A DNA stretch of 64,000 nucleotides, from the NCBI GenBank assembly GCA_010405405.1, contig MU004241.1:1272932-1336931 (forward strand), read 5' to 3'. The notes below the pieces were generated by a model. The model made no database searches. It had not been told where the DNA came from and saw only the letters and a program-made list of their open reading frames with translations. Shown one piece after another: positions 1 through 11,609 of this stretch (positions are counted from its first letter, which is position 1; the number at the start of each line of letters is the position of its first letter). The position numbers and the translations under genes are program-made. This DNA is from Microthyrium microscopicum. Lineage: Eukaryota; Ascomycota; Dothideomycetes; Microthyriales; Microthyriaceae.

Positions 1-263
1 CACTGCAATATAAAATCTAAGATATGCACGCATGATGTCTGTTTTCGGACTTTATTATAGCGTAGTTCCTACTATAACTGGCTGCTCCGTGAAATTGCAC
101 TTTTACTCACTCGTATTGATTATAAGTCTCCGTAAAGTCAAGAATAGTATAAGTGCCTAAAAATTGCTTTGCGGCCACCAACGAGGATTTAGAATTATTA
201 TGCTTAATGCTGAATGCGTTTAAGGAATTAGGATTTGTAGCAGTCGTTTCACTTGAAGAATGG

Positions 264-1298
264 CTAGTAGCCATCATAATAATAGTTTCTTCCTCCATCT
301 CGCCTCCCATTGTCGTTGTGTCTACCAGATCCATCTCGTCTTCCTTCATCACGTCTGCCAGAGCCATCTCTTCTTCCTTCGTCCCGTCTGCCAGATACAT
401 CTCGTCCCCCTCGATCGTCTCTGGCACCGTGTCTATTGTCTGATTCATGCGAGCGACAACGATCATCTTCTCTCCGTCTGCTAGGTGACAAACCTTCACA
501 GTACGAACGAGCGCACGCAGGATCGCGAGCCTGCTCCCTCGAAGATTTGCTATCACAGCTCCCGCTTTGGTAACCGCCGGATCCACGACTTCCGCCACTG
601 CTGGATGGTCCTTGGCCTCGAGTACCACCACCGTTACTTCCTTGACCACGGTCCCCACTTCCACTTGCAGGTGCATGGGGATTACCCTGTGCCTTGGGCA
701 GTTGGGTTGAAGGCTGTTTGGGTCCTGCGGTTATACATGATTTTATGTCGCAATCGCCTTGCGCTGCAGGCTGCTTGCCGCCCATAGTCCTTGGAGTTGC
801 AGCTTCCTTGGGTCCATGGGTTCCTTTGGCCCTAGGCAACGGGCTGGCCTGTGGTGATGAAGTGGGCTGCGACCCTCGAGGTGGTGGAGGTTGGTCTGCG
901 CTGGACTCGATACGACTTAACGCTTGTTTTTCCTTTACAGCTGGAGCTTCCTTTTCTTGAACCGATTGTTGCTCCGTCACTACTGATCGCCTCCTATCGA
1001 TAGCATTGTTCCCTTTCGTTGCTTTCGGTCGGCAAGATTTTATATCGCAATCGTCCAGTGCGTTTGGTGATTTCGCTCCTTCCTTCTTTGAGCTGGTGGA
1101 CTTTGGACCCGGTAAACTGGTACTTTTAGGAGATGTGTGGCTGATTCCCTTCGGTGGAGGCAATTCGACTCGACTCGATTTATGTTTCGGCTCGTCTATT
1201 TTCCATTGCTCTAATATGCCCCTATCCTTCACAGAAGCAACGCCAATCACTGCGCCAGTAATGACTGAAGGAAGCAGAAACCACAATAGCGACCGCAT
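264..1298 (-). CDS. Secreted low-complexity protein with repeated DCDIKSC motif
   Basis: One uninterrupted frame of 344 residues. The frame stays open 28 codons further upstream, but the ATG at 1298 is followed at once by a hydrophobic leader (MRSLLWFLLPSVITGAVIG), which decides the start and predicts secretion. The rest is disordered: Pro/Ser/Lys-rich to about residue 210, Gly/Ser-rich to about 245, then an Arg/Asp/Gly tail (about 301-334) built of repeated GRRDE/GRRDGS units. DCDIKSC occurs twice (about 83-89 and 182-188), and a related SCDSKS (about 247) is followed by further Cys. No enzymatic family is recognised. It could be a cell-wall or matrix protein, or a precursor of short Cys-bounded peptides; the latter is speculation. 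The repeats look local to this gene. Its 5' neighbour on the other strand is another secreted protein, 2.4 kb away. Confidence 0.6.
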   Translation of the reverse strand: MRSLLWFLLPSVITGAVIGVASVKDRGILEQWKIDEPKHKSSRVELPPPKGISHTSPKSTSLPGPKSTSSKKEGAKSPNALDDCDIKSCRPKATKGNNAIDRRRSVVTEQQSVQEKEAPAVKEKQALSRIESSADQPPPPRGSQPTSSPQASPLPRAKGTHGPKEAATPRTMGGKQPAAQGDCDIKSCITAGPKQPSTQLPKAQGNPHAPASGSGDRGQGSNGGGTRGQGPSSSGGSRGSGGYQSGSCDSKSSREQARDPACARSYCEGLSPSRRREDDRCRSHESDNRHGARDDRGGRDVSGRRDEGRRDGSGRRDEGRRDGSGRHNDNGRRDGGRNYYYDGY

Positions 1299-3664
1299 GG
1301 TGAAGTTACACAACCTCGGAAAATAAACGAATGATGTAAAGATTACTATTTCATACCGCCCCCAAAGCAGCGTGGCATCCAAGTTTAAGTTCTCGTGGGC
1401 CCATCTCGTCGGTCAACAAGCCTAGGATCACCTGGCCGGAATTTTCCCCGGCTGAAGTGGCCAATTTAAAAGAATGAGGATTTGCTCTCGGTTCCCCATA
1501 TGCGTGGTCGATGGGTGGGATAGATTACTCCTCAATCCGCCCTGACATATATTAAGGTACGTACCCCTAGAGAATTTCCTTAAGATACAATCATTAAGAT
1601 TCTTTTTTTGTAAATGCGGGGAAAGAGATACAACACAAAAATAGTACAGATAGTATGTTTGAAGTATGGGGTTCTCGACCAACGTATAGGCCTACTTGCT
1701 GCTGTCAATCTTCATACCGAAAGCTGGCAGTATCTGTCTGCTCTAGCCTCTACATAGCACCCATAGTAAGCATCGAAGATTCAGGCAAGATGCTAAGCAA
1801 TGCTGCTATCTATTTGATTAACAAATAACGGAAGATTACGAAAGTATCCAGACACCGCGTCTGTACGAGCAGGCAGATGGTTTCTGAGAATACTACAAGG
1901 TACAAAGCTTGAGTTTACTTCGATTAATGAATTACATGCAGTGAAGATTGGCCACGTTCGGGTTATCCATTTTCGTAGATTCAAGTTCACCGTCAGCCAT
2001 ACTTCACAAAGTTGTCATTGGTATATTCAGATCAACGACTGTTCACTGATTTGGGAAGCGAGAAGGCTTTGACCACATACCATCATGTAAAGATTAGGTC
2101 TCTATCTCTTCTACCATCTACTGAAATCAGATATCGATTGCTGAACACCTAGAAGTATACCTTAAAGTACATACAGAGAGAAATTCTGATTGGATACCAG
2201 TGTTATACGACAAAAGCTTGGGTAAAGTAATTTCCGGACGATCAGACCTGTAAAATGGACTCGGTATCGATTTTGGTCACTGAGCGAAAGCTTGGATCTT
2301 TGTCGATCTACAGGCTACTCGTGGTGCATTCCATAGCAGTCCAAATGTTGATTGGAAGCGGGAACTGGTATCATTTCTTTATCAACTGAATGGCATATGT
2401 CCTTGCTTCTAGGCCTCCTCCTGATTTTCACGGCAGAAGTTCGAAGCGTTGAAAAGCTTGACGGACTGTGTTCGCATGATCACTGCAGCTTGTAGTCCTT
2501 TGTGACGATGTGACCCGTGAGTACAGAAAAGGCGAATAAACCACATGGTTCAAGCGTACCTGGGTATGGTGGCAGGTCGGGGGCGCATAGAACTACCACG
2601 CTATCGGATGCACCACGTTATGTCTAGTTTTGTGTTATGAAAGCAAATCCATAAAATGAGATCTTAATGATATAAAGTCATGCTTGCTTGCAAACATTGA
2701 CTCTTTCGTGGTGCTTTCTACTATATCAGACAAGTGTTATGCTTGTCTGAAGCCTGAGCATTTGACAGCTATTGCATAATGCGTATTTACCCAAAGCTCA
2801 AATATTCTCAGTACGCTTTCACTTTGTTGTGTTTTCCTCAGCAGAACTTCTGGACTCTGATCTTCGCATCTTTGTGATGATGACATCCGGTCAATAGTCT
2901 GCATTCCATACGCCTTACTTACTATTGCTTGATCCCGATACTAGACATGCTAGTCAGTATTTTCATGCTGACCGAACTAAACCTAATAGCTTTGCTGATC
3001 TTGAGACCTTTTTGCTCCCTTTTCTGAGCTCTAGTTGGTGGATTAGCGAGGGAATAATTTTCCAATTGGACACGTCACAGAGGACTTTCCATTCAAGGAT
3101 GATATGTAGCTTCAGGTACTTGCTGCGCGCCTTTTTGAGGATGTCTGAGTAAATAGAAGCTTTGTGGCCATCTCAACAACTTTCAATATCATGATACGGG
3201 ATACTGAGGAAAAGATACATCTGATGGTCCTGCAAGCCTCTGTTCTCTCATCAGTTTATGTTCTCAAACAAGCCCCAGGCCATGTATACCGATGACTTCA
3301 CATACCAGAATGCACTTATTCCTCATTATCGGAGTGTCATGTGTATCGTGATACTTGTAACTTGGAGTAGGCCTGCCACATGGCTTCAAGCTTCAATGCA
3401 ACTGCCTTCCCTAGATCACAAAGTGGTTAGAGCAACTTGAACACTTGCAAACTAGTAGACGCGCTGCTTCCATGCGACAGACTCGTGGTTTAATAGAAGG
3501 CACGAACGAGTTTTAGTTGCAAGCTGAACATGCTCCCAATCATGTTTCCTTCAACTAGCCATCCTGCATCCTCTAGAATACATCACTCGCGAAATCAAAT
3601 TTCATCCTAAACGACCTTGACCATACCTATTCCATCCACTGAAAAGCCTTTATACTCAACAATC
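1299..3664. other. Divergent intergenic region, no gene recognised
   Basis: 2.4 kb between two outward-facing secreted-protein genes. Only short frames without family motifs, signal peptides or convincing splice structure were found on either strand. It presumably holds both promoters; I see no specific site worth naming. Confidence 0.5.
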
Positions 3665-4322
3665 ATGTCTAAACTTACCTTCATCATGGCTACCCTTCTT
3701 CTCTTCCACGACACACTCACTCAAAACCTACGCATCAACATCAACAGAGTCCTCCCATCCGTCACGCTGTATCTGCTGCCTAAGATCCAAACGTCAGCAT
3801 CTGATGGGAAGTCCGGAGTAGGCGTAAGTGCTTCAGAGAACGTTTTCGTTCCCAATCAACCCCTTCGATATTCGTCTCTGACAAATATGCTTAGGTATAC
3901 GCTTGTGATGGCCAAGGCTTCACTGGCAATTGCAACTGGCACCGAATCACAGGATCCAACGACAACAATGATTGGAAGCAGGACATTGGCAAGTGCTTCC
4001 AGATTGGCGATTCGCTTGGTTCTCTCGGTCCAGATGAAGGCGTCTACTGCGCTGCGTTCCAGTAAGCAAACAGCTCTCTTTTTTCTGATGAAGATTCTGA
4101 CAGAGAGCTACCAGTACCGTCAACGATTGCAAATTCTACTCTGGCGAACAGCGAAGCCCAGTTCCAGGCATGACCAGCATTTCTGTGGCAGCTACATATC
4201 CAGGCGTGTCCAATGTGACCGACCAAGGATTCGTGGGCGGTGGCGGCGTGTGGGCTTATTGTTTCCGAGGGGACAGTATCAACAATCATTGTTTGAGTGC
4301 TTGGGGGACTTGGTGTCCTTGA
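3665..4322 (+). CDS. Small secreted Cys-rich protein, beta-gamma-crystallin-like pattern
   Basis: Three exons (3665-3823, 3895-4061, 4106-4322) give 180 aa. The introns are 71 nt (GTAAGT...TTAG, phase 0) and 44 nt (GTAAGC...AGAG, phase 2); this is the only joining that keeps a Cys-rich frame to the stop. The ATG at 3665 starts a hydrophobic leader (MSKLTFIMATLLLFH) with likely cleavage near residue 20. Eight Cys follow in the mature part (YAC, GNC, GKC, VYC, NDC, AYC, NHC, TWC), enough for four disulfides. The stretch SLGSLGPDEGVYC, followed by a short loop and another Cys, resembles the S-S-F-G-P-D...C pattern of fungal secreted beta-gamma-crystallin-like proteins, so that fold is my inference. 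Candidate effector or apoplastic antimicrobial protein; no catalytic motif seen. The second intron is near the lower size limit. Confidence 0.7.
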
Positions 4323-4905
4323 GCTATGGGGGAGGGGATAGCAGTACCTAGTAGATACCGAGCATAACCTGAAATAACACCTGTTGATGAGCAATGAAGC
4401 CATCAAGTATTGATTGTGCGAATAACACCTGCATAAAGATTAAGAGTAGTCTAAGAAAGTTAAGACTTATTCATGGTGAACATATACTTAAGTCATGGTT
4501 TTACTCAAGATGATTGTTTATAGTTTGATATGTGATATTTGAATGCGGGTATCTGATTGCTATATACAGTGCGACCACTACCAGTGAGTAGAGTCTGGGA
4601 GTTGTTTGATATGTGGTCTGATAGACTGATGCACTGACACAGTCAGGAGAGGTCCAACGGTAGTATCGAAAAGGCCAGCCCATTCAACAGTTTGGAGGAC
4701 GCGTAGGTTGGGAGAGCAAAGGGTATCCAAAGGTATTTCGCCATCCATGAGCCATAACAAAAAGGCCAAGGCCAATGCAAGAACGCTGAAATCAAATCCA
4801 AAAAAACCTTTCCCAGGTTTATATCTACAAGACAAAACAAGAATTTTTTCTATATTTACAAGAAGAGTGCGTAAAACATTAAAGCAATACTGCAAGAGGC
4901 AGCGC
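4323..4905. other. Convergent 3' intergenic region
   Basis: 583 bp between two genes that end towards each other. It is expected to hold both 3' UTRs. No gene, repeat or RNA structure recognised. Confidence 0.5.
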
Positions 4906-6208
4906 TTATCCTTCTAGGATACCCCAGAAGTGTTCGGCGTTGAATGTGCCTCCGTTGTTCTTCAACCAGCGGTTGTTGAACGCAGAGTAGAGATACACAT
5001 CATTGGGCATGTGCATCTTTATTGAGGCGATGGCGGCGAACTGGTGGAGTCTGCCGGGAAGGGCGAGGCCGTTGGGGTTTCCGCCGGTAGGCCAGCCAGT
5101 CTCGGTGACGACGACGCGGTGATCACGTCGCTTGCGGCCGTGGGCGCGGGAGCAGGCGCGGAGAGCACCCACTTGCTGGGCAACGAAGCGGCCGGCCATT
5201 AGAGCTGGTGTTCCGGAGCTGAAGAAGGGGTGGATGTTGGCTGCGATGTAGTCTCCGGCTGCTTCACTGCACAGTTCTGGGTGGGCGAGGATAGCTCCTT
5301 GTGTTTCGACGTGGACGACGGCGCCTTGGAAACCGCTTGGGCGGAGGACGCTACGGGCAGCACCAACGGCGTTGATAACGTCGCCGGCTGAAGAGCCCTT
5401 TTCGACATCTTCGTTTCCTACAGTGATGGTGTGGACAATGCCCCAGCCTACACCGGAAGCCTCAACTTGGCGGACGAGTTCTCTGGTGTCAGCGGCGGCG
5501 TTGTTGAGTTCGAAAATGCCGAGCATGAGCTGTACACCAGCTTGTTGGGCAGCCTTCATGGCTACTTCGATTTGATTGCAGGTTGTGCCATATACACGGA
5601 TGCTGATGAAGTGTTGAGCAGCGATCTTGCGGAACTCATCGTTGGCTTGTTCTTGGGGCTTGCAGGTTGTAACTCCCTCATCTCCATTGAAAGGGGTCCA
5701 TGAGATTCCGTATCCGTTGGCGCGGCTGATACCAGCAGCTGAAGAGGCATATCTTTGATTCACTTCTACTGGTCCGGCGTTGACGTCTACTTCTGGTGTA
5801 GGAGGTGCGGCTGCTGGTGGTGGTGCAACGTTGACTGCAGGGCTGGGATGAGCTGGGGCGGCCGGCACTTCTGGCGCTGGTGCTGGAACTGGAGCTGGTG
5901 CGGGAGTGGCTTTTGCCTCTACTGCAGCTGGTGCTGGCGCGGGTACTGGTGCTGCTGCAGGAGTTGGTGATGAGCCATATTCGGTCTTGTATGGAACACC
6001 CTTCTCGTCGACGTATACGATGGCATCTCCTGCCTGTACTGTTTCCCAAACGACTTGGGTGTCGCGCTTCTTGTGGGCATTCGCATGACCTGTTCCCGTT
6101 GTTAGTAAGATGAAAGCTCAATTTGTAGATGCGAATATGCTTACCATGTGGTTGAGCGACAGCTAATTGCAGCAATGCCGCAGCTGCGAAAGCGTAGACT
6201 GTCTTCAT
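4906..6208 (-). CDS. GH17 cell-wall beta-glucanase, SCW4/SCW10/Mp65 type
   Basis: Two exons (6208-6145 and 6089-4906, 55-nt intron GTAAGC...ACAG) give 415 aa. Residues 1-19 form a signal peptide (MKTVYAFAAAALLQLAVA), then comes a Kex2-type dibasic site (HKKR, about residue 30), a Pro/Ala-rich spacer (about 60-135) and the GH17 barrel. Motifs seen: NGYGISWTPF, RVYGTTCNQI, TVGNEDV with the expected acid/base Glu near 248, VTETGWP with the nucleophile Glu near 351, and the family C-terminus EHFWGILEG. Family members are covalently linked or soluble wall proteins acting on beta-1,3-glucan during wall remodelling. The cleavable propeptide plus spacer matches the SCW10/Mp65 branch rather than the GPI-anchored GH17 branch, and no GPI signal is present. 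The neighbouring gene points towards it and is also secreted. Confidence 0.93.
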
Positions 6209-8329
6209 ATTCGTCTTTGTATGATGGTGTATCGGTGCTAGTAGCGAAAGTATTCAACCAGAATTGGATCTTGAATGCGTAGTCTGAGTGATGTCTGCTG
6301 AATACAATTGCGAACGACTGTTGTAAAGAAAAGAATGAATGTGTGATCCACAGAGTGGTCGGTATATGCGCAAAGGACGGACAGGAAGACGAAAACGAAG
6401 GTGGAGAGAAAACGAGTGTTGTTTAATGAGCTTGGGAAATCATAAGTAAGACTCCCTATCAGTTAAGAGGCAGGTCAAAACAACTCTTGCGGTCAACATC
6501 CAATCTTGCTGTCTGGCCGCCGTCAAACCATGGTTGAGCTTTGATAATTTGCGACAGGTACACCAGTCACAGCCCTGGTTGTCGTTGGCAGCCATGTCGT
6601 TTTTAATATATTATATCGAGCTGGTCCTTGTGGCCGAGGTTCTGTATGGATAGCCTCATCGACGACAAGTCGCTCATCCTATCTCGTTAAGTGGCTTTGA
6701 ATTGGCCGTACTCTCCCATGCTCAGTAGGATGTAGTACACTCCACTCCTTGATTGTTTCTAGCCTTCCTGTTCCTGCCTCAATGAGCCAAAGAGACCGAG
6801 GCCTGTCCATGGTAATTTCCTCTTTAGTAGTTGGAATTGTGCCTATTTTTGCCTTGCCACAAGATATGCTTGACCGTTATTCCTTCTCAACTTACCAGCC
6901 ATATCTGTACAAGTAAAATTATTATGCTTTTCTCTTGGACCATTTTACATCACCATATTCGGGCGTCGTACGCAGGATGTCGCAAGCCGACGAGTTTTGA
7001 TACTTCTAGTCTGTTGTGAAGAAAGTACAGCGACCGTTCAATCAAATCAAGAACCGCGGGCCAATTATTATCAGTGCGTCTGGCTCGACAACCAATTGGA
7101 ATTTGGTCTTTAGGTGATTTTGCGGCTTGAGCGCAAAATCTTGTACCTTAACCTAATTGTTGAGGAACGGTACGGTAACGGTGAACGACAGGCCTCCAGG
7201 GCTTCCATGCTCTTCTTCTAAATCGAAACAAGGATCCATTGAAGTACCAAATTGCATCCTCGTGATGATCTATGGATGATTCCTAAAGCTGCCGAGTCAG
7301 TATCTCGATCTTGATCTACTAGCGTGATCTAAGTGGTTGGAATTGAACGTCATGGTAATATATGCTACCAAACTCTGGTAAAAGAGCCTCCAAGCTGGCT
7401 ATAATGACAGCCCAAAGAAGACTTGAATAGTGACTCAACGCGCTTTGGCATTTTACTGCCACTTAAGAACCTTCCAGAAGGCAAAGTTCAAAGCATAGAA
7501 GGCAAAGTTCAAAGCATTCAAGCCGTTCTTGGACTGCTGATAGCCGTGTGCATACTATCATTGTAATAGCGGTTCTTCGCATATCTTGTGGCTCGCATGT
7601 CATAAAGATGATCTCTTTCTTGAATGGGGCTCAGGACCTCACACGAACGATTTGCTGCGAACGTACATTCGGCCCTTCTAAGAATTGGTTACGATTCAAG
7701 TCTATTGTAGGGTTGTTGGTGAGCCATGAACGACGCGTCGGTCAGCAAATTTGGTGGGGACATCTTGATACAGTTGCCCTTTGAAGATGGGGTACTAACC
7801 TTTTGAAGCAGAACCGGACGAGTTAAGAGCATCAAGGCTCAAAGAAAACCTAAAAAGTCTCCTTCTGATGCGAGCAAGAGATGAGGTTGGATGTCGCGCC
7901 CAGCTCATGGGTAAGGAAATGTGGCGCTGGATTAGTCACATTTGATTGGCTAAGAACCTTCGAAGAGAAACATGAGGCTGAAGTTCAGCCTTACAACACA
8001 TTTTCTGCACTCAGTTGGGCTTATCCAGCGATGTCAATGTGCAGCTCCACCTCAGCTCCCATGATGACATTTCCATCTATATGTACACTAAAATTATGTC
8101 TTCCCAGGCTTTGGGTCAAATCCGAGACGAGCTTGACGTTGCAAAAGTGAACATACCTGTTATTACATTACTAGATTATGTTTGATAATAGGAGAAAGAT
8201 ATATATGTTGCTAAACAAGAAATGCCTACCAATGCCAAGGGGTATTCCAACAACAAAGCACAGCACAATTTTAGCCGCCCAATGTACATCATAAGCAACA
8301 GACAACTGTCCATCTAGACTGAACGCGCT
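6209..8329. other. Intergenic region with no recognised gene
   Basis: 2.1 kb upstream of the GH17 gene and downstream of the SPX-RING gene. The proximal few hundred bases should be the GH17 promoter; a TATA-like CATATACC lies on the minus strand near 6362. Frames at 6831-7019, 7548-7784 and 7881-8150 show no family motifs, leaders or splice partners. Confidence 0.45.
7476..7517. repeat. Perfect 21-bp tandem duplication
   Basis: The unit AGAAGGCAAAGTTCAAAGCA(T) occurs twice head to tail (7476-7496, 7497-7517) without a mismatch, which points to a recent local duplication. It lies outside any recognised gene. Confidence 0.85.
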
Positions 8330-9855
8330 CTACATAACAACACACCCATGCGTCTGCATAAACTCATCCCCCGGCGCCGCAAAATCATCCCTAAACAGAT
8401 CATACTCATTCTGCCTCTGCTTCATCTTACTCTCCGCCTTGAAATACCGCATCAGAAAGTTCTGCATCGCTATATCCAAGTGACTGCTATCCGCCTCCAT
8501 CACCGTCTCCTCACGACATAACGCACAGTTCTTTGTACCTGCGCGCTGCATCACGATCAAACAGCGGATACAGAATATGTGTTGGCAGCGGAGGCGGATG
8601 GGTCGGTACGCGATGGTGAAGCAGATGGGACACAGGTAGTCGTCTAGACGGGGGACGACAGCGAGAATGTGCTTGGCGACTTCGGAGGTTAAGTCGCGGC
8701 TGAATGAGGAGGCAATTAGAGTGGAGGGGAGGAAGGTCGGGAAGGAGACTTTGGCGTTGAGGGCGGTGCGTTTGTCGAATTCTGGGGGATGTTAGTATTG
8801 TTTGTGGTTGGGATGGGAAGAAGGGAGGTTGTACTTTTTAGGATTTTGGTCATGGCTTTGGAGTTTATTTCTTGGAATTTGAGGGTTTGGAGAAGTTGTT
8901 GGTTGATTTCTAGGAACTGCTTAAGGGCTTTGGTATTGTCTCGCTTTTTGAAGTTCTTGAAGAGGTTGGCTTTTTGGCCTTGTTCTAGGAAGAGGAGCCA
9001 ATTCTTCTCGGCTTTGGCAGCATCGTGAGCTCCATGGTCGCGTTCGGTGGTGGCGAAGAAAATTCGTGAGTCGAGGTAGAGTTCAAAGATGCGTCTCCAG
9101 CGATCTAGATCTGATCTTTGTGAAGAGCTGTCTGGATTTGTCGACTTGCCCAGGACTCGCCCTACATCCACAATATCTTTCGTCAAGGTCGTTCGCTGTG
9201 TAGCTTCCAGCGCCACAAGACCACTTGATTCTTTCTCCAATACAGAAAAGAACTCCAAGTCGCTGGTCAATGGAACCATGATCAACTTTGTCGGGCGTCC
9301 AGTCGAGCTCCGTCGCTCTTTTGCCTCTCCATCTTCTCCTTCAACCTCTTCCTCCGCCGATGTCGTCGTCGAACTACGGCTCAATGGCGGTAGCTGATCT
9401 TCATCCGTGATTCTCACCGCCGTCAACTTCTCCGCGACCGCCAACTGATGCAAATAATTTCGTGTCTCGGGTGCCAGCGACGCACTCAGCGGTTCCCCCG
9501 TCTTCGCGTCAACGACAAACAGCAACTTGGGCCTGACCGAGCCAACCTTGCCTCCCACATCCGAGCTATTAAAGAGGTACTGGAATGGCTTGTCCTGGAC
9601 AGTAGGACTACTCGTATCAGTAGAGGCCGTGCTGGTGTTGCGACTATCGTGAGATTCATCCTTGACCGCCTGGCCTTGCTCGACGGTTTCAAGCAGAGTG
9701 TGAAGAGTTTTCGCATCTAGTCCAAGAGTGGTGAGTTCTTGCTGGACACGTTTTATGCATTTTTTCAGTTGGCCATAGGAGATGGCGGAGTTTACCCATT
9801 CCGCGGGAAAGCCGTCTTGGAGCAGACGCGCCTTGAATTCTTGTGCAAACTTCAT
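8330..9855 (-). CDS. SPX-RING E3 ubiquitin ligase (RING-14/Pqr1-like)
   Basis: Two exons (9855-8835 and 8781-8330, 53-nt intron GTACAA...CCCAG, branch ACTAAC, phase 1) give 490 aa. The N-terminus MKFAQEFKARLLQDGFPAEW...YGQLKKCIK is the start of an SPX domain, which binds inositol pyrophosphates and so reads phosphate status. It is interrupted by acidic/Ser-rich inserts and resumes near WLLFLEQGQKANLFKN. The C-terminal RING is a textbook C3HC4: C391-x2-C394-x11-C406-x-H408-x2-C411-x2-C414-x11-C426-x2-C429. This SPX plus RING architecture is known in filamentous fungi as RING-14 and in fission yeast as Pqr1, which limits phosphate uptake; the same role here is inference. Length and both domains appear complete. 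Confidence 0.95.
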
Positions 9856-11609
9856 TCACGGAGATCACGCCAGGTTGGCTTTTCGGATAATAGTGCGTTT
9901 ATAGATTTCAACGAATTGTATAGAAGCTTGTAGTCAGACTGCCGTGGATCGTCGGTATATATTCCGGTAGCAAGGGTAAAAGATGACGTTGGGAGGGACT
10001 AGGAGTGAAGTCTCTGTTCACCGCTTGAGCAAAGTATCGTGATATTGTTTAAGGGTACAGGTTGGATCTGCAAAAGTGAATAGCTATAGAGTTTTAGAAA
10101 CAGCCAGCCTTGAAACGAGCGGCCTCTAGGAGTATATACTGTTTTTCCCCCTCGAGCCCCTCTGCAGCATGATGCGTTCTGCGCAGGCCAGGTCCAGCAC
10201 TACTGGCACGCGACAGGTGTGCAGCCTTTAGTTCTCCGCTTCCTGCACAGGTTTATAGCCAACCAGAAGCTTGGCTACACGAGCATGGCAGTAGTAGGCG
10301 TTGAAGTCTTAAGTAGTGAGAAAAAACTAGTGCAGTAGTAATAGCAGACCTTTGGCTGGGCCTTAGAAAGTGCTCCAATTCAGATCTTGTAGGCGAATGT
10401 TTCTTTCGACTTTGTCAGCTGCCGTATCCGACTTTTCGGGAGAGGAAGGTACAGAACATTTGCCACCCATGTTTTACGTACTAGCCTTCGCCTAACGAGG
10501 TCTAGCGCCGGCCAGCCACATATCGACTTTGCCAAAAATATGCATCTTTTTCACCGTACCTGTCACGAAGAGTCTCATTTCGCTAGAGTTGCTTTCCGAT
10601 GGTCGGAAGCTGTTCTCGGTTATTGACACATTGAGCCTCTTACTACCTGTTACTCCTGAAGCTGATATCATTCTGGTCATTGGTGATTGAACGTAAGCAA
10701 TCATAATCATAATCATAATCAAAATCAAAATCAAAATCAAAATCAAAATCAAAATCACTGGCACATTGAACACAGGAAGCATTGTGGATTTTACAGATGT
10801 TCCTTGATTTTATCGGGACTACCTGTCTACACCGGCAGCGCTCACCACTAAGTAGTACTACCTTTTAGGCTTGAATAATTTGATACCCTTCCTTCCTGTC
10901 TGTCTGATTTCAGTCGCCTGTCTCCCAACCACTGCCATGAACATACAAATCCTCCGGCGGGCCGACTTTGTTGTAAAAGAATATGGGGTATAAGAATGTC
11001 GGTCCACGCCTTGAAAAAGAAAAGCGCAACTTGCACTATTGCCCACGAGCGGTCTGTGTGTGAATGACCGCAGCAATAAAGTGCATAAATAAAAGGGGAT
11101 TTGGGGAGGTGATGGGGGTGTAAAAGTTGTAAAAAGGGGCAAGAGGTTTAAACATATTCATGTTGGGAAAAAAGGTCGCTCAAAGAACGTTGAAAACCCG
11201 CAAGAGCCCAGAAAAGCTTTTGTCCCCCGTTTACAGCTGGAGTTGTACAATTTGCCATTAATCCGTATGGCATCCTTGATCTCGGATCGAGTCTTGATGC
11301 CCAGATGGAATGTGTTTTTGTCGGCCGATCCGTAGAGCCCAATCAACCTACGAAATGAATCGAGGCGGGCTCTAGTCGTGACGCAAAGTATTCCGAATTA
11401 GAGAACCGTAAAAAAAGCAACGCTTGCAATGCAATGTAATAAGACTGATGGAAAAGAATAACAGTAAACGCTAAAACGCTCATGACCTTTTTTGGCGATG
11501 ATTGGTTGCATGTTTTTTATTTTTTTGGTGTGACCATGGTCGACTGGTATCACCGAAGTGACATGGTCGTGGAACAGGTAGCACAAACTAGTCTGCCAAT
11601 AACGACAGA
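9856..11609. other. Intergenic region with a hexanucleotide microsatellite
   Basis: 1.75 kb between the SPX-RING start and the cyclin stop, so it holds one promoter and the cyclin 3' UTR. The only clear structure is the AT-rich microsatellite at 10699-10756. The frame covering it (10492-10782, minus) is an artefact of the repeat. Confidence 0.5.
10699..10756. repeat. AATCAT/AAAATC microsatellite
   Basis: About three units of AATCAT pass directly into about six units of AAAATC, so the array changes unit by a T-to-A substitution partway along. Translated on the minus strand it gives a spurious Ile/Leu/Met run. Confidence 0.9.

Noticed and set aside
10492-10782. 96-codon minus-strand frame with an Ile/Leu/Met run
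   Set aside because: The run is a translated AATCAT/AAAATC microsatellite and there is no supporting motif.
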